Numbered from the stretch's first letter, positions 22,342 to 35,419 are shown. The stretch: 64,000 bases of DNA from Selaginella moellendorffii (GCF_000143415.4 NW_003314262.1:1539960-1603959), one strand, 5' to 3'. A program made the numbers and translations. Notes: generated by a model not told the origin, from the letters alone.

Positions 22342-23223
22342 GATGGCTGACCAAGTTGAATGCTGGAATCCTATTGTCGATGGTGGTGCCGATGATGGTG
22401 CTGACTAAGCTATAGAGATTTGGACCATTCAAGATGTGGTTCATGAGCTACAAGCCCTTAATTGAAATCAGCAAAAGATGCAAGACGAGATGTATGGCAT
22501 GATGGATACCATGCGTGGGCGTGTTGAGGCACTCAAGGCTGGCCAGGGTAGCACTCCAAGTAAGCCTTCTTTGGTAGATCAATTCAAGATTCCAACTTTT
22601 TCTGGTGATGGTGGTGTGGACGAGTGTCTCGCTTAGACAAGAAGAATGGCCAATCTTCTTCTCACAGTAAGTCAAATACTAAAAGGTTGCAAACTTTGTA
22701 GTGTGAGGATGACAAAAACAACCATTCCAATCGGAGGAAGAGACTTTCGATCGTTGCTCATCAGCTCAACTGTGTGTGGAACAAGATGGAGCTCAAGGAT
22801 ATGTGTGAATCATCTTTAATGTTGGAGGGTGTGTTTCGTGGCGATCCAGTGCGGATTTTACTGAATAGTGGGAGCGATGACAACTTTGTTTTAGCAAAGT
22901 TTGTTGCAGAGCATGGCCTGGTCATATGCGGAGTTTTTCCATACACAATGGAAGGGGCAGCTACCTCTGCTCAGCATTTCGATGCTTGTGTCAAGGGGCT
23001 GGAAGTGTTGGTTGGCAAAACCACACTTATGGAGACTTTTCATTTCGTGAATATCCATCGTGTGGATCTCATTCTTGCGATGCCATGGTTGGTGAAGGTG
23101 GATCCAAAGATAAAGTGGAGTATTAAGCGTATCTCTCTGGAGTATGTCGGCGTTAAAGATATGTGGTTTGGCGAGGGCATTCAACCACCAGTTGTTATGC
23201 TCTCTGCTACATCTTTGAAGTAG
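22342..23223 (+). pseudogene. Gypsy I gag and protease remains
   Basis: A gag start near 22342 is broken by stops (for example near 22407 and 22635). 22774-23223 stays open for 149 codons and matches a retropepsin-like region: ILLNSGSDDNFV where the family has D-S/T-G, then ILAMPWL at the usual end. The Asp-to-Asn change at the active site would abolish protease activity. Confidence 0.75.
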
Positions 23224-23283
23224 GCTTGTTGTAATGGAAAAACACTTTTGAGTTACTTGCTATTTATTCGTGACTTGGGGGAT

Positions 23284-24592
23284 CAAGGCACGTGTGGGGG
23301 AGAGTTTTCTGATGTTTTTCCATCTGAACTTCCTCATGGGTTGCCTCTGTTACGAGGTGTGGAGCATGGGATTACATTGGAGCCGGAGACACAACCAATT
23401 TACCTACATCCATTTCGGTTAAGTTATGCAGAGGAGCAAGAAGTTCAATGGAATTACTTGAGTTTAGATTTATTCAGCCAAGTAAGTCTCTGTTTGGTGC
23501 TCCAGTCTTGCTTGTGAAGAAGAAGGACAGTTCAATGCGGATGTGTATTGACTACTGTGCTTTGAACAAGAAAACAGTGAAGGATAAGATGCCGATGCCA
23601 TGTGTGGATGATATCCTAGACAAGCTTGGTGAAACACGAGTGTTTACCAAGATTGATCTGAGGAGCGGATATCATCAGATTGCAATGGATGATGCATCTA
23701 TTTCCAAGACGGCATTCAACACAAGTTTCGAGCATTTTGAGTTTACAGTTATGCCGTTTGGTTTGACAAATGCACTAGCCATATTTACTCGATTGATGAC
23801 GGAGGTATTTGGGCATTATCTTCATGAGTTTATGGAGATTTTCTTGGACGATATTCTTGTTTTTAGCAAGAATATGGAGGAGCATAGGTGCATTTTCACA
23901 AGGTTCTTTTGTTACTTCGAGATAGCAAACTTTATGCGAAGAAGAGCAAATGTGAATTTTCAAAATCAGAGGTGGAATATCTAGGCCATATTGTGACATC
24001 TAAGGGTGTCAAGACAGATCCAAGGAAGGTGGCTGTGGTGGAAAACTAGCCTACACCGACTATAGTGGCCGAGTTGCGCAGTTTTCTTGGTATGGCTAGT
24101 TACTACCAACATTTCCAGCATAAATTTGCAGAGGTGGCTATTCCTTTGATACGGTTGTTACGCAAGAATGTGCCATTTGAGTGGAAGAAGCTACAAGAGG
24201 AGAGTTTTGTGGCATTGAAACGATTGTTGAGCTAGACTCTAGTGCTTCGCATTGCTGATCCATCAAAACCTTATAAGGTGACATGCAATGCAAGCGGTTA
24301 TGCACTGGGAGGAGTTCTTAAGCAAAAGGGATAGCCTATTGCATATAAGAGTTGAACTTTGAATTCCATGGAGCAACACTATTCTATATATGAGCAAGAG
24401 TTACTCTCTATTGTTCATGCTTTGCAGATGTGGTGGCACTATCTTTATGGTGCAATGTTTATGGTGTTGACAGATCACAAACCATTTATGTATCTTTTCA
24501 CACAGAAGGAGTTGAACACTAGGCAAGCTCATTGGATGGTCAAACTCATGGAGTTTGGGGACTTTCCTATTAAGCATCGTCCGAAAAAATAA
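23284..24592 (+). pseudogene. Gypsy I reverse transcriptase and RNase H remains
   Basis: RT motifs in order: [40 protein letters not shown] and FLDDILVFSK, the last being a Phe form of the usual YxDD. The frame shifts near 23450 and again near 23930. RNase H follows near 24270-24560 (EQHYSIYEQELLSIVHAL, VLTDHKPF). Several in-frame stops break it. Confidence 0.85.
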
Positions 24593-24599
24593 AATGTGG

Positions 24600-25975
24600 T
24601 GGCAGATGCTTTATCTCGTATTCGTCATGTGGCGACGTTACAAACATGATTTTGTCATCATTTGAGTAAGGTGGTTAACGAGTTTGGGCTGCTGGTTGAG
24701 CATGCTCAAGCTCAGGATGCTGACGCGGCCTCTTTGCGAGACCAAATGGATGCCCCTTTCTCATTGGTGGATGGGATTCTCTATTACAATGGCTGTGTAT
24801 ATTTGCCATGGATAGATGCATTAATTACTCAAGTTTTATTCGACTATCATGATTGTTCAGAGACCGGTCACTTTGGGGGGAAGAAGACGTATGAGTTGAT
24901 TAAGCGCAACTTTTATTGGAGGAATATGAAGGCTGATATCCTCAAGTATTGTAAATCATGCGAGCTTTGTCAGCGGGTTAAGGTGCCACGGGAGAAGCTA
25001 GGGGTACTTTTGCAACCTTTACCTATTCCTTAGAGCTGTTGGTGTAGTATCTCTATGGACTTCATCACTTGTTTGCCACGAACATAGAGGTAAAAGGAGC
25101 AAGTATGGGTCATAGTGGATCGGTTAACGAAGTATGTGTGGTTGTTGGCTCTTCGGAAGATTGTCACTGCCTCAAACTTGGCTGCGGTTTACTTGGAGAA
25201 GGTTTTTCCTGATTTTAGTTTGCCAAAGGACATCATTAGTGATCGAGATTCAAAGTTCACCAGTGGATTTTGGAAAAGCTTTGCAAAGGCTATGCAAGTG
25301 ACTTTGAAACTCTTGAGTGGAGATCATCCTCAGACGGATGGGCAAATCGAGCGTGTGAATCAGGTGGTGGAGGATATGCTACATTGTAGCATTGGTCAAA
25401 GGCAAGGACAGTGGGATCTATATCTTTCGTTAGTGCAATTTGCTTACAACAATAACCAACATAGAGGAACCAAGCTAAGTCCTTACTTTGCCATGTTTGG
25501 AAGGCATCCTCGAAAAACGGTGGAGTTGGGATTGCATTTGAGTAAAGATGTTCAAGATAAGCTTGATTCCGAGGTGACTGATCTGGCCACAGAACTTGAT
25601 GAGATTCTGGTGGTGTGCAAATGGAATTTGCAGGTAGCTCAGGATAGAACGGAGAAGGTTGCTAATGAGCATCACTAATTTCGGGAATATAAGGTAGGTG
25701 ATCTCGTCTTTGTGTGAGTGATCTTTCTGTCAAGTGAGCGGTAGAACACCTTGGTGCCTTTACGGACAGGGAAGAGTGATAAACTTTCCCATCGATATGC
25801 TGGTCCATATGAAGTGCTAGAGCGCATTGGTAAAGCGGCTTATCAGGTGTGACTGCCAGCTGGGGTGAAAAGTCATCCGGTATTTTATGTCAGCTAGTTG
25901 AAAGGTGTACTATCTCGGAGTAATGGGCCCAATGCCTCCTTGATGTATACGGTTGTGGAAGATGGACCAGGAGCT
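24600..25975 (+). pseudogene. Gypsy I integrase remains
   Basis: 24662-25033 holds the HHCC zinc domain (HDCSETGHFGG, CKSCELCQR). After a broken link, 25115-25678 holds the catalytic core (DRLTKYVW, ISDRDSKFTSGFW, HPQTDGQIERVNQ). A C-terminal stretch with GPYEVLERIGKAAYQV-type sequence continues to about 25970 with stops. No clear chromodomain remains. Confidence 0.82.
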
Positions 25976-26051
25976 TGAGCAGGGTTCCCCAAAAAAGGTG
26001 ATCATTGGTACAACTCGTCTTTGGGACAAGGACTTTGTTGGGGGGAAGAAT

Positions 26052-26284
26052 TGTTAGGCGCCAACTTTGACCACATGGTCAATGTTGGTCAAAGGGAGGC
26101 TCAAGGGTATATTAAGGCATGTTAGGGTAAGGGAAAAATCCTACTCTAGGGCTCATAGTGGAGCGGCAGCGTAGTGGAGCTTTTGAGGTAGCTCGGGGCT
26201 GGTTGGGTGGTGAGGAACCTCAAGAGGTGGCATAGCATAGTCTAGGGTGACTAGATCTTTGTCTTTTTGCGCTAGATCATAACA
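26052..26284 (+). repeat. 3-prime LTR of Gypsy I
   Basis: 233 bp, same ends as 22086-22318, followed by TGCAT at 26285-26289. Confidence 0.92.
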
Positions 26285-26289
26285 TGCAT

Positions 26290-28094
26290 ACTTCAAAAAA
26301 CTTCTAAAGCTTCCAACTCTAAAAACTCTAGGTGACTATGATTTATAAAATAGAATTAAACATGTATTGAAACATTAATAAACATAATTTACCTCCTTGA
26401 GGTTAGAGCCAGCTCACGAAATCCTCTAAGCCAGCATTGAAGAAATAATATTCTTCAATAGCAAACACCAATCTACTAAAGTCATGTACTATCTCCACTA
26501 TAGAATTGCTACTTATTGTGCATTAATCATAACACCATCTAATGGGCAATAGAGAAGTTATAATATGGACCTATCATGCCTTCTGTAAAAACATGTATGA
26601 CAGATTTCGTGATAGTGAGCATGTAACACACGTTTTGCTTGGTATGACAATTTCACTAACATCATACCCAACCTTATAGATGATCAGATCTACAATACAT
26701 TTCTAAATACCTACTCATCTTTTCAAGGCTTGCCTTGGACACCCCTAGTATTAATGCCAACAAGATCCATGATGCACCTGGAGGAGAATAACTTGAAACA
26801 AACTTTTATTGCACACATCATAATCTCATACATCCAATTTAGTAGGATAAAGATGACATGGTTAACTTCGACAATAGTAACATATCAGGTATATGGTCAA
26901 GTGTGAGAAAGTTCTAGATTTTGACTTTCCTATCAATATTTGAAAGATCATTTGGAAAGTTGAAGAAAATGAAGTTTGCAACTAAGAGCAAAGGCCTTTG
27001 TATCTTTTGGCACTAACAGTTAAACTGGCACTATATGTCTATATTTATATTGTCTTCTATGAAAGATGTTAGCAATCTATTGTAGGAGCCAATGAAAACA
27101 CCCGCAATGCCTTGGTGTGTTATTGGGGAAATAAAATAGACCTATAAAAGAGCTAAATGAATGAAAAAAGTAATAAATAATATATTATTGTTATATGGCA
27201 TGTTTTCGATGAGAGTTCTTTCAACTCCTCATCACAAGCATCTTGTTGAGCTGGAATGAAATTATTACCAACAATCATTACTACAAAAAATATATATTAC
27301 CACTTTTGGTTTGTAAAAATCACCTTTATCTACCTCATTGTAACAATGGTGATGTGAGTGATGATCGAGAGGAGGAAGTTCTAAATCAAACTCATATTCC
27401 ACCACCAGATAGCTAGGATTTCCACTAGGATTTGAATCAAGTTCCACCAATAAATGATGATAACCAAGCAATTTAGAGAATATTACATCAACCTATATTA
27501 ACAACTTCCTTCTAGTCTAGTATAAGGCTAAAGAGCTCCAACTCCCAAGGGCAATCTATCTTCTGTGCCTTTAAAACTTTTACAAATATTGTTGGATACA
27601 TTCTTCCATCCCTTACACCTTTAACAACAAGTTGAGTGCAAATGCATGCCTCTATATTAAAAACACCTATAGATAATACATTTAGGAAAGATCCTAGAAA
27701 TCTTATAGGCTGCACATTGCATAAAATAAAGTTGACCATGTTGGCAATCATAAGTTATCATGCTCGTGGACTTTTTTGGCAACCACCCCCTTGTGATCCC
27801 TTCTAAAGATATATTCACAGAGGTGTCGAAGGATATGAAAGTGCCTTTTAGATCACCACTAATATGTGGTGCCAAGAACTTTTTGCTTTCACTCATAGTT
27901 TGTGTGATGTAAATAGTCTTTCTCATCATATTCTCAAATAATTCTAGCAGTTCTTTTTCTTTGTTCATTAAATAGACATCGAGTAACTTCAGAATTTGTA
28001 TGTATTATTTGTATGGAAGCTTTAATTTTTGATATTGTAAATCATATCATCTAGAGTTTTGTTCACTACAAAAGTAACATATGTGTAATTAAGA
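26290..28094. other. AT-rich spacer, no gene recognised
   Basis: No domain recognised. Two overlapping minus-strand frames at 27512-27968 (79 and 103 codons) look like pieces of one decayed coding sequence, but I could not place them in a family. Confidence 0.5.
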
Positions 28095-28660
28095 AAAATA
28101 AAGCATATGATAAAAGTAACAATGCAAATGGTCATGGCCATGATATTTGCTGTTGGGCGTGTGATGAAGTTGGTCATACTTATCAGCATTGTCGGCATTT
28201 TCTGGATTGGCGACCTCCATTTCCTGGGTGGAGACCTTGGTGTCAGCAACGTCTCGTTGGTGCTGCTATAGTGGAAGGTTTGGACACCGAGGTGCATCTG
28301 AGAAACGAGGAGTCGCACGAGTAACGGAGGGACCTTGCGCAAATAAGTCAGTGCCCCCTCCCACTTTCTTTCGAGAGTATCATCAAGGGGTTCACTCGGC
28401 ACTAGTTCATCGAGTATTTACTTTCCAAGCTCATTCTTATAACAAGAGGTCTCCTATTCTTCTCTCCGTGTTGGTTGATATAGGTTCGAGTTTATCTTCT
28501 ATTGCTCAACTTGTTGCCACACGTAGAGATTGTGCATGTGCAGCAATTGAAATGCTTCATACAAAGGGATTAGAAGCAATTAATACCACCTACAGATCCA
28601 CCAATGCCTCCTCCTGATGTTCCTCTAGATCCTGGCCCATCTACAAGAGAACCTTGGTGG
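28095..28660 (+). mobile_element. Gypsy IV relative with an unoccupied copy of A's insertion site
   Basis: Plus-strand fragment with an intact CCHC zinc knuckle at about 28150-28195 (CWACDEVGHTYQHC) and then a retropepsin-like start near 28470 (VLVDIGSSLSSIAQ). At 28385-28445 it matches, on the opposite strand, the flanks of A joined across one AATT (AACT here). Only the end of gag and the start of protease remain; neither LTR is recognised. Confidence 0.8.
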
Positions 28661-29988
28661 TCTTCTATTGTTCTGAGATGAGGGGATGATGTGAGGGCTA
28701 AGTGTATGGCTACAATGCTGTATATTAATATTAATGTAGTGGGATTTTGGTAGCTGTCAAATTAGTTTCAATCACTCCTGTATATGCACATTTTTTGTAT
28801 TCCCTTTCCATATTCCAAGCACTCACAATGACTATATCATTGATCTTATTTTATCTTATCATTATTATTATATGTGAATTTATGGTTCTTTATTTTATAT
28901 ATTTTATGACAATATAAATAGCACCTATCACTGTTTAAGTTATTGGAGATATGATATTACTTTTTCCCATTTATATAGAAAGGATGCATTCTCATCAATA
29001 TTTTGTACATGTTTTGGATTTGTTACAAAAACTTTAAAGAGTATAAATAAGGCACATTACATTACCATATTAAGTATGTTGTACTATATTAATCTATGAA
29101 TGGATGAATCCTCATCCATAAATTTATTTTGTGTTGTATTAGAACCTAAACTATAGGCATGTGTTTTAAAGTATTCACACTTACGAATAAAACTCAACTT
29201 GTACTAAGAATCCAATTTGTCATAGAAGAATTTTCATTATTGGTATAACATAACACTTAAGATTTGAAAAACTAATGACACTATTGACAATCAAATTGAA
29301 TATCTTGGATCCACAGGCCATAGCAGAATGTCATTAGTGACATTATTACTAACAATTAAACCTCATGTGCTGAAAACTTTCCTTAAATATATGTGCATGC
29401 ATGTGTTAGACATCATATTATGAAGTGTTCTTCATGCAATGCTATTTAAGATTGTCTAATTTGATATTCAACAGAGTTTAATCCAACCCATGTCTTAGAA
29501 AGAGGAAATGAACACACAATGTTTGTAATCTGACTATGTATGTGGCATCTAGAGGGGAGTGACTGCTACATAGGTGTTGCTGGCTAAGGTGACGTTGCTG
29601 ATGTGGTGGTACTTTGGGATCGGCTGATGTGGCAAATTTGCTGATGTGGCAGTACTTCTTGAGGAGGAGGGTTGTTGCAAGGTTGAAGGCAAGGGAGATG
29701 AGTTCTTCAGAGGTTGTGAACATGGCGTGTATCTTCTACTGGCAAAGGGTGCTTCCTTGATAAGCTTTGCTGCTGTGAGCGCATGCCTCAATGAAGAGAG
29801 TATTCCTTTTAAATTATTGTTTAAACTGTTTTGATAACTATAAAGTTACATGTGAATCAACCTTCACAACTTTCAAAGACTCACTGGGATGGCATGGATC
29901 AGTAAGCTCTAGCTGTGTCTCGGGGATCTTTTGTATCCACTGGAGTTCCTATTCACCCGCTTTCTACCCTGGAAAATCCTCGAGCGTG
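28661..29988. other. Spacer 3-prime of the coiled-coil gene
   Basis: AT-rich from 28700 to 29500. At about 29560-29660 a short GCTGATGTGGC-type unit recurs several times; it could be in the 3-prime UTR or downstream of the coiled-coil gene. Open frames here are short and without recognised domains. Confidence 0.5.
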
Positions 29989-32788
29989 TTAGGCAATCAA
30001 ACCACAATCGATCAGTACCTCGCTGGTAAATGGTTGTGAAGGAGTGGAAGACGACGATGGTTGGAAAGTATAACTCGAGGACGACGGGTCTTCGTACAGG
30101 CCACTCTTGAGAAACGAGGAAGAGGAAGAAGGGACACCGCTGCCAACGTCTAAGCCTTTGCCCATAGCTGCAAGCTTTGTGTCCTTCTTCCTCAGCTCCG
30201 CCTTGAGTTCGTCGATGTGTTCTTCAAGCTCTCGAACAAGCTGGAAGTTGCAAACAAACAGAGACATCGAATGAGAACTTATGAACTTTCGCCATACCTC
30301 TCTGTTTCCAGCCGCGTGACTGAGAACATCGATGTTCCTGTCGACTTCTTCTCTCATCAGTTGGATCGCCTCGTCTCGAGCCTCAACGCCCTTTCGAAGG
30401 ATGTCTACTTCAGCTGTTACTTCGTCCATTTCACTTTCTAGTTGACGCAAGGCCTAAAAGAAACATCTCTTAGAGAAATAAAATTGCGTCTAGAGGAAAA
30501 CCAAAAGCTACCTGTTCGGCACGCACAGCCCGATTGTTCTCGACCAGCTCCTGGCGAAGCTCTTTCACCATGTTTTTCATGCCGTCTAGTTCTTGTGACA
30601 GCTCCAGTTCTCTTTGTCTTGAAAGATTTAGATCCTGATATCACTTTCAAGTTGATTATAATGCGCTGGGTGAGGAAAAAGAAACGTTACCTGCTTGATT
30701 TGAGCGGCAAGTCTAAGCGCTTCGGTGCTTTGCACCGCTTCCTCTTTGATATCATTCAAAACCAAGTCTCTAGATTTTACTTCGTCGTCGAGTGCATTAA
30801 CCTGACTTGTCAGCTGCTCTATCCTTTTCTCTGCTATCAGCAGCGCCTGGGTACAAGCTCAAAGAAATTAGATAATTCTTCTGTGAGATTATTTTCTTCT
30901 TACCTCACGCGTTTTGGCTGCAGAAACCAATATGTTTGAGTTTCTCCTAGACTCTTCACGCATGGCTGATATGAGCTCTTCCTTTCCATCCAGAAGGCTC
31001 TGCAATCAAGCAAAAGTATAAAAGGAGGAGCTGCCGGTCTATATAACGAACCTTTAAAGACGTGACTTCCGTAGTCAGCGAAACCACTTTCTTTTCTGCA
31101 GCCGATAAATCCTCTTTTTGGGACGAAGTCGATCTTATGACCGCCGCTATTGTTTCCTTTTCGTGCTTCAGAGCATCTTCAAGGCGCTTAATGCGCTCCT
31201 CCAGTTCACACTTTTGCTGTTCAGCAGCTGAAAGAGACTGTCTCAACAGACCATAAGTAAAGCATTTGCTTTAACGAGAGATTGCATACCTTAGACACGC
31301 TCTCGAGTTCAGCTCTTGTGTTGGAAAGCTCCTTTTGTAACGCAACAAGCTGCTCATCTTTGGCAAGAAGGTCTACAGCTTGTTTCTCTGTCAATGTTTT
31401 CAGATTCTGAATGAGCATTTGCGCCTTGACCAATTCCTGCACAGCTGAAAATGTAAGTTTAATGACACATGCGCTACTCAGTGAATTCTACAGAGAGCAT
31501 ACTTGAACTGAAAGCTGAAGTGCCTCTGACGAATGCTGGCTTTCTAGCTGTAGGACAGATACAGCATTTTTCCAACCAGAAACAAGTTCATTCAAGTGGC
31601 CAACTTTGTCCAATAAACTCGCCACTCTTTCCTCTACGATGAGAAGGTCCTGCACCTCATATTTCCAGTCAACCACACGAAAGAAACGCCAGAGGTAGAA
31701 GAATACCTGTTGAGATTTTTCTTCAGCATCATTGAGCTGATTATCACTGCTTAATTTGTCGACCGCATCATCTAGAATCACATCGACTTCATGAATGACT
31801 TTTGGAGTTGAATCCTGGAGCGCTTTTAAATGCTGAACCATGTAAATTTCAGATAGTAAATTTGAAAAGCAAAGAAAATGAAACAAAACCTCATGCGCTG
31901 TTCTTATTTCCATCAGTGCCAGCTGAAGTTCATGATCCTTCTCACTAAGCTCTTGTTCCAGCCGTGCATTCAACTCTCTCAACTCATCTCTTGCATCGTC
32001 ATCTTCCTGGAAATTAATTAAGACGCTTCTAAGTGTATAAACGCCTACTAACGCTACTTACATCAAGAGAAGAGGGTGGAAGATTTGCGAAAGCCTGCAA
32101 CAGAAAGAAAAGAGAATCAAGCATCAGAGGAAGCAAACTGTCAAAACTTTAGATTGTCTCACTCACCTTGGAGCGTCTCTTGAAATTGTTCTCAAGGTCA
32201 GTTAGATTAGCTGACACAACGCTAAACAATCTCTTTGCACGCTCATAAGCCATGGTGGCCAACGCTATGGCGGATCTCTCCGCCACCGACGTACACCTCG
32301 AGAGAAGCTCGGAATCTCCATAGGATTTATAAACTCTCACGCTGGTAGTAGCAGAATCCGGCAAAGTCCTACCAAAAATTCGTGTCACCAAGAGAAAAAA
32401 CCAAAGAGAAAAAGAAATGGAGCAAAAGAACTCACCTTGTCGCAATTCCACTACAGTCAATCACGCCCGGTGTCTCGGATGATCCGTGATCTTCTTCTAG
32501 CCGCGGAGGATCATCTCTGCTGCTCTCGAAGGGAATGGCAATCGTCCCAACGATCCCTGGCTCCTCCACAAACTGCTGCTCAACTTCCTCGCCAGTAGCA
32601 ACTACCCTAGCGATGCGATGGCGAGGAATTCTGCGGGGAGAAACTCGCTGGTGACCACGATGGAATTCCAATGGCCTGGAAACCGCAAAGCTGCTGCTCC
32701 TTGCCTGGGACTGGCACGAATTCAAGCTCCAGCACGAATGCCACGGGCAAAGAGAATTCCCACACCACAATTGCATGCTACAAGCCAT
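29989..32788 (-). CDS. Coiled-coil protein with probable plastid transit peptide, 13 exons
   Basis: Exons (minus strand): 32788-32436, 32368-32167, 32094-32062, 32006-31890, 31832-31707, 31649-31503, 31436-31290, 31237-31052, 30999-30904, 30846-30691, 30634-30512, 30453-30298 and 30240-29989. All junctions have GT/AG. The sum is 2094 nt, or 697 aa, with no stop. Introns are 52-72 nt; intron 1 is phase 2 and all others are phase 0. The start (MACSMQ) opens a Ser/Arg/Cys-rich leader of about 65 residues ending IARVVATG, typical of a plastid transit peptide. From about residue 185 to 650 the protein is Glu/Lys/Leu-rich heptad sequence, then Ser/Pro-rich to the end. It could resemble plastid coiled-coil proteins such as MFP1 or PII1/MRC, but I do not recognise the family. 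Short upstream ATG frames precede the start. This is the only apparently intact host gene here. Confidence 0.85.
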
Positions 32789-34034
32789 TCTTCGATGGCC
32801 GCATTTGCCCTGCTGCTGCTAGCGAGCTTGCCAGGATCTCGCCCCGGAGCGCTCCATTGCCGCGAGCAACCCTAGCGACGACAAGATAATGGATGCCCTA
32901 ATCCCGCCCAGAGCTCCATAGCTTCCAGAGCTGCGTGGAGAGCATCCAACGTGGTATAAAACACATCCATTTTTATTAGCTTCCACACCTTCCGGCTTTT
33001 CCGTTCGTATAACAACTGTTAAGCTTACCTTTTAAAAACGTTCCAGAAGTATTTATATTTGTGATATTTGAATATTTTAGAAAATATATCTAATGGTATA
33101 ATCTATAAACTTTTATAACCACCTTTTAGTATATTCTAGTTTATTCTACCATCTAATTATAAACTTTCATTTGATCAATTGAATTAATAAATAATAATAT
33201 TGATGCCCCATGCATATATAGCATACCCCATGACAAAAATATTATGCACATAATCATTTTTCAACTGCTAATATAGCAATTGGAAAAGGATTGTATGTAT
33301 AATATTTTTACATGCAATTCAAAATTAAAAAAAAAATCCACACATATGTAAATATATAATGCTTTTATATGCAATCATATATTTGTTTTCATAACACATT
33401 GCATGAAATAATGTTTAATTCACTTAATAGTAATGTTATTCATGTTGACACTTCAAATTGCCATTGGTATGTCATCCCAAATGTTTTTTGGTATTATAAT
33501 GGTTTGTTTTTCTTGGGTATGTTGGAAATTGACAATATAAGCCTTTTATTCTTAGATTTTTGTTTATTGGCTTAAGTTTCATGGTTGTTATAGTGATTGT
33601 GTTATGATGCATTGGAACGCAATGCTTGCATATAAATAAGTAATTAATTTATGCCCATTTCTCTCTAATTCACATGTATTTTTCAATTTAGATTATTTTT
33701 TCTATAGCAAATGAGTTGAGAGTTTTGTGCTAGTATAGAGCGTGGACCATACTTGAGCTCATGAGTTGAAGAGTTGAGCTCCTGAGTTGAGCTCAAGTTT
33801 CAATTATAATTTAATATAAACATTATAAACTTTATTATGGCAAACTTAATAATTTCATAACTCTCTACACATTATATAAATAAAAATGTTCTAAATGACA
33901 CTTCTAGTGCTAGTAATTTTAACTCTCATAATCTTTCTTCCCAAGGTTCAAAGGGTGCAACAAATTGGGTGAAAAAGAATGCTCTCCTACTTATTTTAGA
34001 AAATTGCAATTTCATGACTTTCAAGAAATGCCTA
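32789..34034. other. Upstream region of the coiled-coil gene, then AT-rich spacer
   Basis: 32789-33000 is GC-richer and should hold the 5-prime UTR and promoter of the coiled-coil gene; no clear TATA box was found on the minus strand. 33000-34034 is AT-rich with no gene. The background sequence resumes at 54538 after Gypsy II. Confidence 0.5.
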
Positions 34035-34039
34035 TATAC

Positions 34040-35016
34040 TATAAGCTACAAATTTTTCCTTTCCAATTTGCCAACTTACCTCGTCTATCTGTCCGACACT
34101 GCCTTGGCTTTTGCTAAGTTCCCTCGCCAAGGTTCTCGCTTATGGTACCAACTCCTACTTGGTCCTACTTGGTTTCAGCTACTCACTGCATGAGCAATGG
34201 AGTGTTAGCCATCCATCCACGGATTCCCAATCTTTCTCAATCCCCCTCCCCGGGTTAGACTGGACTTAAGGTTCGGCTACACTCCCCGCAAGCACAAGCA
34301 GCCAAGCACACCAAACTTCCAGGTTCCTAACATCCCTTGGTACCACAAGACTTGATCATGGGACCCTCTAAATCCCAAGTCTTGAGTGCAACACTTGCTT
34401 CGAGACGCCAGGGCAAAACACCGTGGCCTAGCGGCCTGGTATGTGTACCTCTACCCCCCCACTTCCATCCCGAAGAAAGGCCCAAGCCCTTAGGAAGGGC
34501 GAGGACCAATGAGCCGCATGGTACTCAAGTGGGGCACCACTCCACATGAGTCGGGAGCACCACAATTGATTTCCCTTTCGGGAGTGGGAGCTGCTCTTGA
34601 GCACTTCCTTGGATGGCCCCTCCGGCACCAACCAAGTCCATACTCACTCCCACCCAAGGCCCCTCGATCCTAGTCTCAACCTCAAGTCGGTTTGGAAGCC
34701 CCACTGGAGAGTCCCTTCAAAACTGGTTCCTGGACCTCACTATCCGTACTATACTTTTGGACCCCTGCAGCCCCCCCCCCCCCCCCTTGGGAGACACACG
34801 CTTTGGGCTTTTCTCGGACTCCGTCTCGAACTCGGTCTCGAACTCGGTCCCCGAGTCGGCCTCGGACTCGATTTCAGACTCTATCTCGAACTCGGTCTCC
34901 AAGTCAGTCTTAGACTTGATCTTAGACTTGGTCCCATCCGATGAACTCTTTGTCATTTTGGTCATGCTTTTGGGGTTCCTTTAGCCTACGACACCTCGGC
35001 GAGTTGGTTCCTTACA
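34040..35016 (-). repeat. 3-prime LTR of Gypsy II
   Basis: 977 bp. The outer base pair that should be TG reads TA, while the other end keeps CA. It is shorter than its partner (1145 bp), mainly because the CTCGGACTC minisatellite at 34805-34925 has fewer units. Confidence 0.9.
34805..34925 (-). repeat. CTCGGACTCGAT-type minisatellite in the Gypsy II LTR
   Basis: Imperfect units of about 12 bp, such as CTCGAACTCGGT. The right LTR has roughly twice as many (54195-54450). The array yields stop-free Ser/Asp- or Arg/Thr-rich frames that are not proteins. Confidence 0.8.
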
Positions 35017-35419
35017 ACTCCACCACCCATAGAAGAAGTCCGATGCCCACATTGAACGTCTCTCTTTTGATCCTACAACTTGTTGACCATGTCTCCAGGG
35101 GCATCCCCCCACTTAGTGGTGTGCCTAAGTTAGCCTCCCCGGCCAAGAGCCCATGACAACGGAATATAGGTGTCCCTATACTCCTCACCTCACCACGCCT
35201 TAGTATGGGGTCGGGACTTGAACCCAGCCTTGCTTTACCAGGGGGTTGGGACTCGAACCCAACCTCTATAGAATACGTCTACGGATTCGACATCCCCACA
35301 GGGAGTCGGGCGTAGCTCCCTATGCCTGGTCGACCTAGCTAACCCATGCTAATTAGCTTACCTTCGGCGCGCCTTCGGGTCCCAACATATGCCATCGCTC
35401 AACTTCACAAATTGATACT

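Larger units (their letters stand above)
22086..26284 (+). mobile_element. Gypsy I: old complete Ty3/Gypsy retrotransposon
   Basis: It has two 233-bp LTRs, beginning TGTTAGGCG and ending ATAACA, flanked by a perfect 5-bp duplication TGCAT (22081-22085 and 26285-26289). A primer-binding site like the initiator tRNA-Met type (TGGTATTAGAG) starts at 22320. A purine-rich tract (GGGGGGAAGAA) precedes the 3-prime LTR. Order gag, protease, RT, RNase H, integrase fits Ty3/Gypsy. By eye the LTRs differ at about 26 of 233 sites, most of them transitions, so the insertion is old. Multiple stops and frameshifts disable it. Confidence 0.92.

Noticed and set aside
34597-34984. Ser/Asp-rich ORFs in the Gypsy II LTRs
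   Set aside because: Produced by the CTCGGACTC minisatellite inside an LTR.
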